From contig NZ_JACHMB010000001.1 of NCBI RefSeq assembly GCF_014204795.1, positions 3,162,001 through 3,226,000 on the forward strand: 64,000 nt of DNA, given 5' to 3'. Both the position numbers and the translations under genes were made by a program. The stretch comes from Nonomuraea jabiensis. GTDB taxonomy: Bacteria > Actinomycetota > Actinomycetes > Streptosporangiales > Streptosporangiaceae. The notes beneath the pieces are model-generated. The model had not been told where the DNA came from, did not search any database, and was given only the letters and a program-made list of their open reading frames with translations. Positions 16,942-24,933 of this stretch are shown piece by piece. The first letter of the stretch is position 1. Every line of letters starts with the position of its first letter.

Positions 16942-17715
16942 ATGCACCGCGTCACGGCGAAAGACGGCACGTCCATCGCGTTCGAACGCCTGGGCGTCGG
17001 TCCCGCGATCGTCCTGGTCGGCGGCGCCGCGGTCGACCGCTCGGCCAACGCGCAGCTCGCGCGGGAGCTGGCGGAGCGGTTCACCGTCTACAACTACGAC
17101 CGGCGCGGCCGGGGCGAGAGCGAGGACACCCTCCCGTACGAGGTCGACCGCGAGATCGAGGACATCGCCGCGCTCATCGCCGAGGCGGGTGGGGCGGCGC
17201 ACCTGTTCGGGATCTCGTCGGGCGGCGCGCTCGCGCTCGAAGCCGCCGCCGCGGGGCTGCCGATCGCGAGACTGGCCGTGTACGAGGTGCCCTACGACCT
17301 GGCGCCGGACGGGCCGAAGCGCGCGCGGGAGTACGCCGACCGGCTCCGCGCGCTGCTGGCCGAGGGCCGCCGCGGCGACGCGTTGGCGCTGTTCATGGTG
17401 ACGGCGGGCGCGACCGAGGAGATGGTGGAGCAGGCCCGCGAGTCGCCGGCGTGGCCGGGCCTGGAAGCCCTCGCGCCCACGCTCGCCTACGACGCCGCCT
17501 GCCTGGGCGACGGCCGCCCGCCCGCCGACCGGCTGGCCGGCATCGCCTGCCCCACGCTGGTGGCCACGGGCGGGGGCGGCGGCTTCTTCGCCCTAGCCGC
17601 CGACGCGATCGCGGAGCTCGTCCCGGGCGCCGTGCGCGAGACCATCGAGGGCCAGACGCACATGGTGGACCCGAAGGCGCTGGCCCCGGTGCTCACGCGC
17701 TTCCTCGGACAGTAG
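16942..17715 (+). CDS. Alpha/beta hydrolase
   Basis: A 257-residue alpha/beta hydrolase. The oxyanion strand is VLVGGAAVD; the nucleophile elbow is GISSGG near residues 92-97; the catalytic His is in GQTHMVDP near the C-terminus; NYDRRGRGES is the typical loop. GGAGGAG lies just before ATG 16942. The substrate cannot be told. Many relatives are annotated as peroxidase-like or esterase hydrolases. Confidence 0.85.
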   Translation: MHRVTAKDGTSIAFERLGVGPAIVLVGGAAVDRSANAQLARELAERFTVYNYDRRGRGESEDTLPYEVDREIEDIAALIAEAGGAAHLFGISSGGALALEAAAAGLPIARLAVYEVPYDLAPDGPKRAREYADRLRALLAEGRRGDALALFMVTAGATEEMVEQARESPAWPGLEALAPTLAYDAACLGDGRPPADRLAGIACPTLVATGGGGGFFALAADAIAELVPGAVRETIEGQTHMVDPKALAPVLTRFLGQ

Positions 17716-17762
17716 ACCCAGCACTACTGCCCGGCCCGCCAACCTGCGGATACCGTCAGAAA

Positions 17763-18908
17763 GTGCTCAACCGGACCGCGCTGGAGGCGCTGACGCAGCG
17801 GCCGCTGCCGTTCCTGGGCTCCGCGTGGCCCTGGCGGTGCGCGGCGTACCTGCTGGCCAGCGCCGTCCCCGGCCTGGCGGTGGGGGCCGCGGCGTTCGCC
17901 ACGATCCCGCTCGGCGTGGTCGCGGCCCCGATCGTGCTGGCGCTGTGCCTGCCGCTGGTCGCCTGGTTCGAGCGGCGCAGGCTGCGGCTGGTGGACGGCG
18001 TGCCGCTGCCCGAGGCGCCCGCCGGGCGCGGGCGCGAGGCCGGGCTGGCCGTCATCACGGTGCTCGCGCTGTGGTGGATCGACCTGGTCATGCTGGGGTT
18101 CACGGTGGGCGGGCCGGTGGTCCTGATGCTCTCGCCGGTCGTGCAGCCCGAGGCGGAGGTCGGGATCGCCGCCGTGGGCTCCGTGGCGGGCGTGCTGCTG
18201 CTGCCCGTCGCCGCGTACACGATCACCGCCTGGGGCGGCGCCCGGGGGGCGATGGTACGCGCGATGCTCGCGCCGCAGGGCTCCGAGCTGAACGAGGTGC
18301 TGCGGTCACGGGCGCGGCTGGTGGACGCGTTCGAGACGGAGCGCCGCAGGATCGAGCGGGACCTGCACGACGGCGCGCAGCAGCGGCTGGTCTCCCTGTC
18401 GATGGCGCTCGGCATGGCCCGGCTGGACCTGCCGGACGACTCGCCCGCGGGCCGGATGGTCGGGCAGGCCCACGAGGAGGCCAAGCGGGCGCTCGCCGAG
18501 CTGCGCGAGCTGATCAGGGGCGTGCACTCGCAGGTGCTCACCGACCGCGGGCTGGGCGCGGCGGTGCGCGACGTGGCCGGGCGCTCCCCCGTGCCCGTGG
18601 ACGTGGACGTGGAGCTGGCCGGGCGGCTGCCCGCGCCCGTGGAGGTGACCGCGTACTACGTGGTCAGCGAGGCCCTGGCGAACCTGGCCAAGCACAGCCG
18701 GGCCACCAGGGGCGCCGTCACCGGGCGGGTCGAGGGCGGCACGCTGGTCGTGGAGGTGCGCGACGACGGCGTGGGCGGGGCCGACCCGGCCAGGGGCACG
18801 GGGCTGACCGGGCTGGCCGACCGGCTGGCCGTGGTGGACGGGCGCCTGTCCCTGTCCAGCCCGATCGGCGGTCCGACCCTGATGAGAGCGGAGATACCGT
18901 GCGCGTAG
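17763..18908 (+). CDS. NarL-type sensor histidine kinase
   Basis: 381 residues. The N-terminal half has four or five hydrophobic segments. The phosphoacceptor region ETERRRIERDLHDGAQQRLV is the HisKA_3 signature, with His in DLHDGAQQR. A C-terminal HATPase shows the N box region (VVSEALANLAKHS) and G box (DDGVGGADP, GTGLTGLADR). GTG 17763 is used as start since the frame further upstream runs through the hydrolase gene. Its last codons overlap the GTG start of the response regulator (18899), so they form one cognate pair. Confidence 0.92.
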   Translation: MLNRTALEALTQRPLPFLGSAWPWRCAAYLLASAVPGLAVGAAAFATIPLGVVAAPIVLALCLPLVAWFERRRLRLVDGVPLPEAPAGRGREAGLAVITVLALWWIDLVMLGFTVGGPVVLMLSPVVQPEAEVGIAAVGSVAGVLLLPVAAYTITAWGGARGAMVRAMLAPQGSELNEVLRSRARLVDAFETERRRIERDLHDGAQQRLVSLSMALGMARLDLPDDSPAGRMVGQAHEEAKRALAELRELIRGVHSQVLTDRGLGAAVRDVAGRSPVPVDVDVELAGRLPAPVEVTAYYVVSEALANLAKHSRATRGAVTGRVEGGTLVVEVRDDGVGGADPARGTGLTGLADRLAVVDGRLSLSSPIGGPTLMRAEIPCA

Positions 18909-19537
18909 TGATCGCCGAGGACGCCGTCCTGCTGCGGGAGGGCCTGGTCGGGCTGCTCGAACGCTTCGGCCACACCGTGGCCGCCGCGGTCGGCGACGCG
19001 CCCGCCCTGCTCGCCGCCGTCGCCGAGCACCGCCCCGACGCCGTGGTGACCGACGTGCGCATGCCGCCCGGCTTCGCCGACGAGGGGCTGCGGGCGGCAC
19101 TGGAGCTGCGCGAACGGCATCCGGACCTGGCCGTCCTGGTGCTCAGCCAGTACGTCGAGCAGACCTACGCGGCCGAACTGCTGGAGCCGGGCGCCGGCGC
19201 GGGGATCGGCTACCTGCTGAAGGACCGCATCGGCGACGTACGCGAGTTCGTCGACGCGCTCGACCGGGTGGCCGCCGGGGGCACGGTCGTGGACCCGGAG
19301 GTGGTCCGCCAGCTGCTCAGGCGGCGCCGCGACCCGCTGGCCCGGCTCACCCCGCGCGAGCAGGAGGTGCTCGGCCTGATCGCCGAGGGGCGGACGAACG
19401 CGTCGATCGCCAGGGAGCTGTTCGTCACCGAGGCGGCCGTGGCCAAGCACATCGCGAACATCTTCGCCAAGCTCGACCTCCCGCCCGCCGCGGACGGGCA
19501 CAGAAGGGTGCTTGCGGTGCTCGAATACCTCAAATGA
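18899..19537 (+). CDS. NarL/FixJ-type response regulator
   Basis: 212 residues: receiver domain with IAEDAVLLREG, phosphoacceptor Asp in VVTDVRMPP, and the Lys of LLKDRIGD; then a LuxR-type helix-turn-helix (LTPREQEVLGLIAEGRTNASIARELFV). Starts with GTG inside the kinase's final codons (10-nt overlap), giving translational coupling. The typical TA-G-G-K loop is conserved. Targets unknown; the downstream MBL hydrolase gene begins 27 bp after the stop and may be co-transcribed. Confidence 0.93.
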   Translation: MRVVIAEDAVLLREGLVGLLERFGHTVAAAVGDAPALLAAVAEHRPDAVVTDVRMPPGFADEGLRAALELRERHPDLAVLVLSQYVEQTYAAELLEPGAGAGIGYLLKDRIGDVREFVDALDRVAAGGTVVDPEVVRQLLRRRRDPLARLTPREQEVLGLIAEGRTNASIARELFVTEAAVAKHIANIFAKLDLPPAADGHRRVLAVLEYLK

Positions 19538-19564
19538 CGCGGCTGGAAAGTAGGGTTCGTTGGC

Positions 19565-20359
19565 ATGAACGAGCAGTGGCAGGAGGTCGGCGACCGGGTC
19601 TATGTCCGGCGCCACAAGTCGTACGACATGAACGTGGGGCTGGTCGTGGGCGACGGGCACTGCCTGGTGCTCGACACGCGTAGCTCGCACAGGGAGGCGG
19701 CGGACCTCATCGAGGCGGTCAGGAGGATCACCGGCAGCCCGTGGACGGTCGTCAACAGCCACTCCCATTTCGACCACTACTTCGGTAACGCGCTCTTCGG
19801 CCCCGCCGAGATCTGGGGCCACGTCAGGTGCGCCGAGGAGATCGACCAGTACGGCGAGCAGCAGCGCGCCGTGATGATCGAAGGGCATCCCGAGCGGCGC
19901 GAGGAGTTCGAGGAGGTCACGATCGTGCCGCCGGACCACACGTTCACGAGCGCGGCCAGCCTCGACATCGGCGGACGGATCGTGCACCTGCAGCATTTCG
20001 GGCTCGGGCACAGCAGCAACGACGTGGTCGTGCACGTGCCGGACGCGGGCGTGGTGTTCGCGGGTGACCTGGTGGAGGAGGGGGCGCCGCCGGCGTTCAG
20101 CGACTCGTACCCGCTCGACTGGCCGCTCACCATGGCGGCGATGCTGGACGAGCTGCCCGAGCAGGTGATCGTGCCGGGGCACGGCGCGGTCGTGGACCGG
20201 GCGTACGCGCAGGCGCAGCAGGCCGAGCTGGCCCTCGTGGCCGAGCTGGCCAGGCGGGCACACGTGGAGGGCCTGCGTGACCTGATCAAGCTCTTCCCCT
20301 ATCCGGAGGACGTGACCAGGCAGGCGATCGACAGGGCCTTCCTGCAGCTGGATGTCTGA
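19565..20359 (+). CDS. MBL-fold metallo-hydrolase
   Basis: 264 residues of the metallo-beta-lactamase superfamily. The zinc motif NSHSHFDHYFGN lies near residues 63-74, with further ligands in HFGLGHSS and the FAGDLVEEG and VPGHGAVVD motifs. No signal peptide, so cytosolic. Close to the two-component system upstream and followed after 35 bp by padR, with the dyad operator immediately after its stop. Substrate unknown; glyoxalase II-like or quorum-quenching activity are both possible. Confidence 0.88.
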   Translation: MNEQWQEVGDRVYVRRHKSYDMNVGLVVGDGHCLVLDTRSSHREAADLIEAVRRITGSPWTVVNSHSHFDHYFGNALFGPAEIWGHVRCAEEIDQYGEQQRAVMIEGHPERREEFEEVTIVPPDHTFTSAASLDIGGRIVHLQHFGLGHSSNDVVVHVPDAGVVFAGDLVEEGAPPAFSDSYPLDWPLTMAAMLDELPEQVIVPGHGAVVDRAYAQAQQAELALVAELARRAHVEGLRDLIKLFPYPEDVTRQAIDRAFLQLDV

Positions 20360-20360
20360 G

Positions 20361-20383
20361 CTATATTGCAAATTGCAATATAG
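20361..20383. promoter_or_regulatory. Perfect 23-nt dyad operator before padR
   Basis: Eleven-base arms CTATATTGCAA and TTGCAATATAG flank a single central A, a perfect inverted repeat and strikingly AT-rich for this genome. Its right edge touches the AGGAGG ribosome-binding site (about 20382-20387) of padR, so a bound dimer would block transcription and translation initiation. Autoregulation by PadR is the natural reading. Confidence 0.75.
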
Positions 20384-20394
20384 GAGGTGGCATC

Positions 20395-20967
20395 ATGGCG
20401 CAACGCCACAATTTGGTCGGCCTGACCGTGCTGGCCCTGCTCACCGTGCGCCCGAGCCACCCGTACGAGCTGCACCGGTTCATCATCGACACGCACAAGG
20501 ACTACATCACCGGCCTGCCGCGCAGCCTCTACCACGCGGTGGAGCGGCTGGCCAAGGACGAGCTGATCGTCCCCTCGAAGACCGACCGCGAGGGCCGCAG
20601 GCCCGAGCGCACGGTCTACGAGATCACCGACGAGGGCCGCCAGGAGCTGGTCACCCGGCTGCGGCAGCTCCTGGAGAAACCCGACCCCGACCGGCGCGCC
20701 TTCGTCGCGGCCGTCTCGCTCATGGGCTGCCTGCCGCTGCCCGAGGCGCAGCGGGCGCTGCGCGGGCGCGCGGCCACGATCGAGGGCGTCCTGGCCGGGA
20801 TGGAGGCCCACCTGCGAGCCATGGCCGACAGCGGCCTGCCCGCGATCCTCATGCTGGAGGTGGAGTGCGAGCAGGCGCTCTACACCGCCGAGCTCGGCTG
20901 GATCACGGGGCTGCTCGACCGGCTCGACAGGGGAGAGCTCGACTGGCAGACCACGGTCGAGATGTGA
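20395..20967 (+). CDS. PadR-family transcriptional regulator
   Basis: 190 residues. PadR winged helix at residues about 8-85 (LTVLALLTVRPSHPYELHRFI, then SLYHAVERLAKDELI and the wing RTVYEITDEGRQEL), followed by a helical C-terminal dimerisation domain (Vir family type). ATG 20395 follows AGGAGG. The dyad at 20361-20383 is its probable own operator. The regulated gene may be the upstream MBL hydrolase or the small SnoaL/SRPBCC pair downstream. Confidence 0.92.
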   Translation: MAQRHNLVGLTVLALLTVRPSHPYELHRFIIDTHKDYITGLPRSLYHAVERLAKDELIVPSKTDREGRRPERTVYEITDEGRQELVTRLRQLLEKPDPDRRAFVAAVSLMGCLPLPEAQRALRGRAATIEGVLAGMEAHLRAMADSGLPAILMLEVECEQALYTAELGWITGLLDRLDRGELDWQTTVEM

Positions 20968-21078
20968 GAAGGCCGCCGAGGTGCGCCAACACCCCGGCGG
21001 CCGGAAATCCGAACAAGGCGCCTGCCCTGCCCGAACTCGCATTCACAGGATAGGCGCCGCGACAGAGGGAGCAGTGCC

Positions 21079-21456
21079 ATGTCCGCAGAGATCGTCCGGC
21101 TGCTCGCGCGGATCCCGGAGACCTGGAACTCCGGGGACGCCGAGGGTTACGCCGCGCTCTTCACCGAGGACGCCGACTACATCACGTTCTTCGGCAGCCA
21201 CCTGGAGGGCCGGCAGGCCATCGAGGAGGCCCACCGCGAGCTGTTCAAGCTCGACATCAAGCTCGAAGGGGGCGGCGGCCCGCCGCTGATCAAGCCGCTC
21301 AGCGACGACGTCGCGCTGGTGATCGTGGGCGGCGGCTCGTCCGTGAACGGCGCCGCCGACCCGAGCCGCCAGTCGGTCATCACGCTGACCGCGCTCCGCA
21401 CGCCCGAGGGCTGGCGCTTCGCCTCCTTCCAGAACACGAGGGTGAGCGCGCCGTGA
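21079..21456 (+). CDS. SnoaL-like (SgcJ/EcaC-type) protein
   Basis: 125 residues with the NTF2/SnoaL cone fold pattern: helix with WNSGDAEGYAALFTEDADYITF, then EGRQAIEEAHRELF, and later strands VALVIVGGGS and WRFASFQNTRV. Relatives are annotated as SgcJ/EcaC oxidoreductases or DUF4440, most without a proven reaction. The next gene starts at GTG 21453, overlapping by 4 bp, so the two are coupled. Confidence 0.8.
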   Translation: MSAEIVRLLARIPETWNSGDAEGYAALFTEDADYITFFGSHLEGRQAIEEAHRELFKLDIKLEGGGGPPLIKPLSDDVALVIVGGGSSVNGAADPSRQSVITLTALRTPEGWRFASFQNTRVSAP

Positions 21457-21788
21457 GCAGGCGGCTCATCACCGAGGTCGCCGGGGTGATCGAGGCCCCG
21501 GTCGAGCGGGTGTGGCCGGAGATCGTACGGACCGTCCCGAGGACGGAGCTGGGCGAGCACGTCCTGGCCTACCAGGGCGGCTGGTGGTACCGCGGCGAGT
21601 GGTCGGTCACCCCCGTCCCCGGGGGCACGCGCCTGGTCCACCGCGTCTACGACGTGGCCGGCCAGGGCTGGGCCGTCGCCCTGGCCAACCGGCTGTTCAT
21701 CGGGTTCCGCGAACGTACGCGCCGGTCGTTCGCGGAGGGCCTGGTCCACCTCGGAAACCGCTTGGGGTGCGCCACCAGGCTCACCTAG
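21453..21788 (+). CDS. SRPBCC-like small protein
   Basis: 111 residues, starting at GTG 21453 with a 4-bp GTGA overlap. The N-terminus (EVAGVIEAPVERVWPEIV) is the first strand-helix of an SRPBCC/polyketide cyclase fold. GGWWYRGEWSVTPVPGGTRLVHRVYDV gives the central sheet, and a helix with many Arg closes it. Shorter than most SRPBCC proteins (about 140). Probably a lipid or small-molecule binder; substrate unknown. Confidence 0.7.
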   Translation: MSRRLITEVAGVIEAPVERVWPEIVRTVPRTELGEHVLAYQGGWWYRGEWSVTPVPGGTRLVHRVYDVAGQGWAVALANRLFIGFRERTRRSFAEGLVHLGNRLGCATRLT

Positions 21789-21844
21789 GCGTGGCGTGGC
21801 AAGGGCGTGGCGAGCACGCTGATCGGGCACGCCCTTGCCACGAA

Positions 21845-22228
21845 TCAAGCGAGCCTGATCTTCCCCTTCGACACCTTGATCTTCTTGCCGGCGAGCGGCT
21901 TCTTGGCGGGGCCGTTCACCACCGCGCCCGTCGAGGCGCTGAACTTGCTGCCGTGGCACGGGCAGTTGATCGTGCCACGGCTGACGCTCGCCACCGTGCA
22001 GCCCTGGTGGGTGCACTTGGCGCTGAAGCACTTGTAGACGCCCTTCCTGGGCTGGGTGATCACGTACTTGCCCTGGACGATCTTCCCGCCCCCTACCGGG
22101 ATGCTCTTGGTGGTGGCGAGGACGGGCTTGGCCGCCTCCGCTTCCGCCTCTGCCGGACGCGGCCACAGGAACACGACTCCTGCGCCCGCGGCGCTACCTC
22201 TGGTGATCAATGCGCGGCGTGTGAGCAT
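21845..22228 (-). CDS. Exported Rieske 2Fe-2S protein
   Basis: 127 residues. An N-terminal twin-arginine signal (LTRRALITRGSAAGAG, hydrophobic core) suggests folded export by Tat. The Rieske cluster ligands are seen in KCTHQGC and CPCHGSKF, with two Cys-x-His boxes and an extra Cys pair. ATG 22228 follows AAGGAGG. A short C-terminal Lys-rich tail follows. No cytochrome partner is near, so the electron acceptor is unknown. Confidence 0.88.
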   Translation of the reverse strand: MLTRRALITRGSAAGAGVVFLWPRPAEAEAEAAKPVLATTKSIPVGGGKIVQGKYVITQPRKGVYKCFSAKCTHQGCTVASVSRGTINCPCHGSKFSASTGAVVNGPAKKPLAGKKIKVSKGKIRLA

Positions 22229-22265
22229 TGTTGCCTCCTTCAACCACTCACACGTTTGCAGATCT

Positions 22266-23645
22266 TCAGTGGTTCAGAGGAAATTTGGCGATAAATCCGG
22301 AATCTGCGTACACGAGCGTGCCGCCGTGCAGGTGCGCGATGTCCCGCGCGATCGGCAGCCCCAGCCCGGCGCCGCCCGCGTCCCTGGCCCGCGCCTCGTC
22401 CAGCCTGGTGAACCGGGCGAACACCGCCTCCCGCTGCTCCGGCGGGATCCCGGGCCCGTCGTCCTGCACCTCCAGCACGGCCCGGTCCTCCTCGGCGTGC
22501 ACGCGTACCCGCACGGTGGAGGCGGCGTGCCGGACCGCGTTGTCGGCCAGGTTCGTCACCAGGCGGTCGAGGTGGGCGCGGGAGCCCTTCATCACCACGT
22601 CCGGCTCGATGTCCAGCTCCAGGCGCACCTCGGGCCGCCGCCTGGCGCGTACCGACTCCTCGGCGGCCACCTGGCCCAGGTCCAGCTCGGCCGCGCGCAG
22701 CGGCTCGCCCGCGTCCAGCTTGGCCAGGATGAGCAGGTCGGCGGCCAGGGACTGCAGGCGTTCGACGTCGGCCAGCGCCTCCCTGGTCAGCTCGCTGGGC
22801 TCGGCCAGCTCCAGGCGGGCGCGCAGGGTGGCGATGGGGCTGCGCAGCTCGTGCGCCGCGTCCGCGACGAACCGCTTGTGCGTGTCCACGGCCGTCTCCA
22901 GGCGGTCGAGGGTGCCGTTCACAGTGGTGGCCAGCGCGGCGATCTCGTCCTTCGAGCCGGGTACGGGCACGCGCTGGTGCAGGTCGCGGGCCGTGATGTC
23001 GGCGACCTTGGCGCGGATGGCGGCCACGGGGGCCAGCGCGCGGCCTACCGAGATCCACGTCATCCCGGCCACCACGAGCAGCACGGCGGGCACGCCGGGC
23101 AGCAGCGCGCTATAGAGCGTCTGCAGTGCCTTCTCGGCGCCTTCCAGGGGGACCCGCGACCAGACCATGGCGGGGCCGCCCACGGTGGCGACCTTGACGC
23201 CGGCGACGGCGTACTTCTGCGGCGCCGCCCACTCGGTGGTGGAGGCGCTCTTGTCGTCGGTCAGCAGCACGTCGGGGTCGGCGATCGTGGCCTTCGTGCC
23301 GTCGCGCAGCTGGACCGTGCCGCTCTTCCCGACGATCGCGAGCGGCTCGCCCTCGCCCTGCTTGGCCAGGGCGACCGGGCCCTCGGCGCGAGTCCGCGCG
23401 GGCGCCTCGGCACCGGGCGAGACCGGGGTGGCGAGCATGAGGTCCAGCGTCTCCGCGTACGGCGCCGCCGCCGCGGCCTTCCTGGTGGCCTCGGCGTCGG
23501 CGTTGCTCTGCAGCGTGCCGCGCAGCACCGCCACCAGCGCCAGCGCGGCCAGGCCCAGGGCGAGGGCCACCACCAGGGTCGCGGCGGCGGTCGCCCGCAG
23601 CCGTACGGACGAGAGCGCGGCCGACGCCTTCCGCAGCGGGCTCAT
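22266..23645 (-). CDS. OmpR-type sensor histidine kinase
   Basis: 459 residues. One N-terminal membrane helix (RATAAATLVVALALGLAALA), an extracytoplasmic sensor domain of about 130 residues, a second helix near 170-190, HAMP, then HisKA with the phosphoacceptor in DAAHELRSPIATL and a HATPase domain (NLADNAVRHA, DDGPGIPPEQ, AGLGLPIARDIA). Starts at ATG 23645, overlapping the stop of the regulator gene by 4 bp. The signal sensed is unknown. Confidence 0.92.
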   Translation of the reverse strand: MSPLRKASAALSSVRLRATAAATLVVALALGLAALALVAVLRGTLQSNADAEATRKAAAAAPYAETLDLMLATPVSPGAEAPARTRAEGPVALAKQGEGEPLAIVGKSGTVQLRDGTKATIADPDVLLTDDKSASTTEWAAPQKYAVAGVKVATVGGPAMVWSRVPLEGAEKALQTLYSALLPGVPAVLLVVAGMTWISVGRALAPVAAIRAKVADITARDLHQRVPVPGSKDEIAALATTVNGTLDRLETAVDTHKRFVADAAHELRSPIATLRARLELAEPSELTREALADVERLQSLAADLLILAKLDAGEPLRAAELDLGQVAAEESVRARRRPEVRLELDIEPDVVMKGSRAHLDRLVTNLADNAVRHAASTVRVRVHAEEDRAVLEVQDDGPGIPPEQREAVFARFTRLDEARARDAGGAGLGLPIARDIAHLHGGTLVYADSGFIAKFPLNH

Positions 23646-24313
23646 GCCGCCTCCAACCGGTAGCCGGCGCCGCGGACCGTCATGAGCGTCGTCCGCCCGA
23701 AAGGCGTGTCGATCTTGCGGCGCAGGGCGCTGATGTAGACCTCGACGATGTTCGGGTCGCCGTCGTAGGAGAAGTCCCAGGCCTGGGCCAGCAGCTCGCC
23801 CTTGGACACGACCTCGCCGGGCCGGCGGGCCAGCGCGTGCAGCACCGCGAACTCCTTGGGCGTCAACCCGATCTCCACCTCGCCCCTGCGGCACTTCAGC
23901 GCCGCCGGGTCGACCACGAGGTCCCCCACGGTGATCGACACGGGCCGCTCCCGCCCGCCCCGCCGCACCAGCGCCCGTAACCTGGCCAGCAGCACCACGT
24001 ACGAGAACGGCTTGGCCAGGTAGTCGTCGGCCCCGTTGTCGAGCGCCTCGGCCTCGTCGTAGATGCCGTCCTTGGCCGTGAGCATCATGATCGGCGTCCA
24101 GTCGCCCGCCTCGCGCAGCTTGGCGCAGACCGCGTAGCCGTTCAGCCTGGGCAGCATCACGTCCAGGACGATCACGTCGTACGTGTTCTCCGTGGCCATC
24201 CACAGGCCGTCACGCCCGTCGTGGGCCACGTCCACGGCGAAGCCCTCGCCCGCCAGGCCGCCTTTCACCAGGTCGGCCAGCCGCTCCTCGTCCTCCACCA
24301 GTAGCACTCGCAC
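23642..24313 (-). CDS. OmpR/PhoB-type response regulator
   Basis: 223 residues. Receiver domain: VLLVEDEERL, phosphoacceptor Asp in VIVLDVMLPRL, Lys in LAKPFSY. Winged helix at 125-223 (GLTPKEFAVLHALARRPGEVVSKGELL..., VRGAGYRLE). GTG 24313 is the start. It is transcribed first, then the kinase. Direct TTCAGG repeats with 11-bp spacing in the divergent promoter region are the expected binding geometry, pointing to the secreted protein gene at 24438 as a target. Confidence 0.93.
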   Translation of the reverse strand: MRVLLVEDEERLADLVKGGLAGEGFAVDVAHDGRDGLWMATENTYDVIVLDVMLPRLNGYAVCAKLREAGDWTPIMMLTAKDGIYDEAEALDNGADDYLAKPFSYVVLLARLRALVRRGGRERPVSITVGDLVVDPAALKCRRGEVEIGLTPKEFAVLHALARRPGEVVSKGELLAQAWDFSYDGDPNIVEVYISALRRKIDTPFGRTTLMTVRGAGYRLEAA

Positions 24314-24347
24314 ACCGACCAGGGTGCCTCAGGCCACCTAAAGCCAA

Positions 24348-24386
24348 CCTGAAGATCATTTAGGGCCTCTTCAGGGTCACTTCAGG
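24348..24386. promoter_or_regulatory. Candidate OmpR-family operator in divergent promoter
   Basis: TTCAGG occurs at 24370-24375 and 24381-24386, an 11-bp direct repeat, with an inverted copy CCTGAA at 24348-24353. PhoB/OmpR regulators bind such direct repeats one helical turn apart. The site lies between the response regulator start (24313) and the secreted protein start (24438). Confidence 0.5.
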
Positions 24387-24437
24387 TACGCCGGGCCAGT
24401 CTCGGAGGCGTTCGACCGATCCCAGTGAGGAGAACCC

Positions 24438-24932
24438 ATGTTCAAGCGACGTCTCGCGCTGCTCGGCGCGGTCGCCGTACTCGCCGTCACCGGCCTGACC
24501 GGCTCCGCCCTGGCCGACGAGACCCCGGGTCCCGCCGGCGCCAAGGTGACCTGCAAGACGGCCGACGGCGAGAGCGTCCAGATGGCCGAGGCCCTGCCGG
24601 GCGCGGGCGGCAGGACCGTCGGGCCTGACGGCAAGGTGCGCGAGTTCAAGCCCGGCGACACGGTGAAGGTCGACGCCCTTCCCGAGGGCGAGGTGCCGCC
24701 GGACGTGTGGAAGGCCGTGCCCGCCCAGCCGGACGGCGTGGACGTGACGAAGGTCCTGCCTACCCTGCCGGACGGAGTGGAGGTGAGGAAGGCCGTGCCC
24801 CTTCCGGAGGACGGCAAGCTGCCTGAGGCCGTACAGGCCGTGCCCGCCCAGCCGGCGAAGCCCGGCGAGAAGCTGGACGCGCCGGCGGCCGGCATCAAGG
24901 TGGTGAAGATCATCTGCGAGAAGACCGACTAG
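24438..24932 (+). CDS. Secreted protein with Pro/Val-rich repeats
   Basis: 164 residues. Sec signal peptide: FKRR, hydrophobic core, cleavage near ALADE. The mature protein is acidic and proline-rich with imperfect repeats of the type KAVPAQPDGVDV, TLPDGVEVRKAVPLPEDG, QAVPAQPAKPGE. It has two Cys residues (CKTADGE early and ICEKTD at the end) that could form a disulfide. Divergent from an OmpR-type two-component system that probably controls it. No known fold recognised. Confidence 0.7.
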   Translation: MFKRRLALLGAVAVLAVTGLTGSALADETPGPAGAKVTCKTADGESVQMAEALPGAGGRTVGPDGKVREFKPGDTVKVDALPEGEVPPDVWKAVPAQPDGVDVTKVLPTLPDGVEVRKAVPLPEDGKLPEAVQAVPAQPAKPGEKLDAPAAGIKVVKIICEKTD

Positions 24933-24933
24933 G

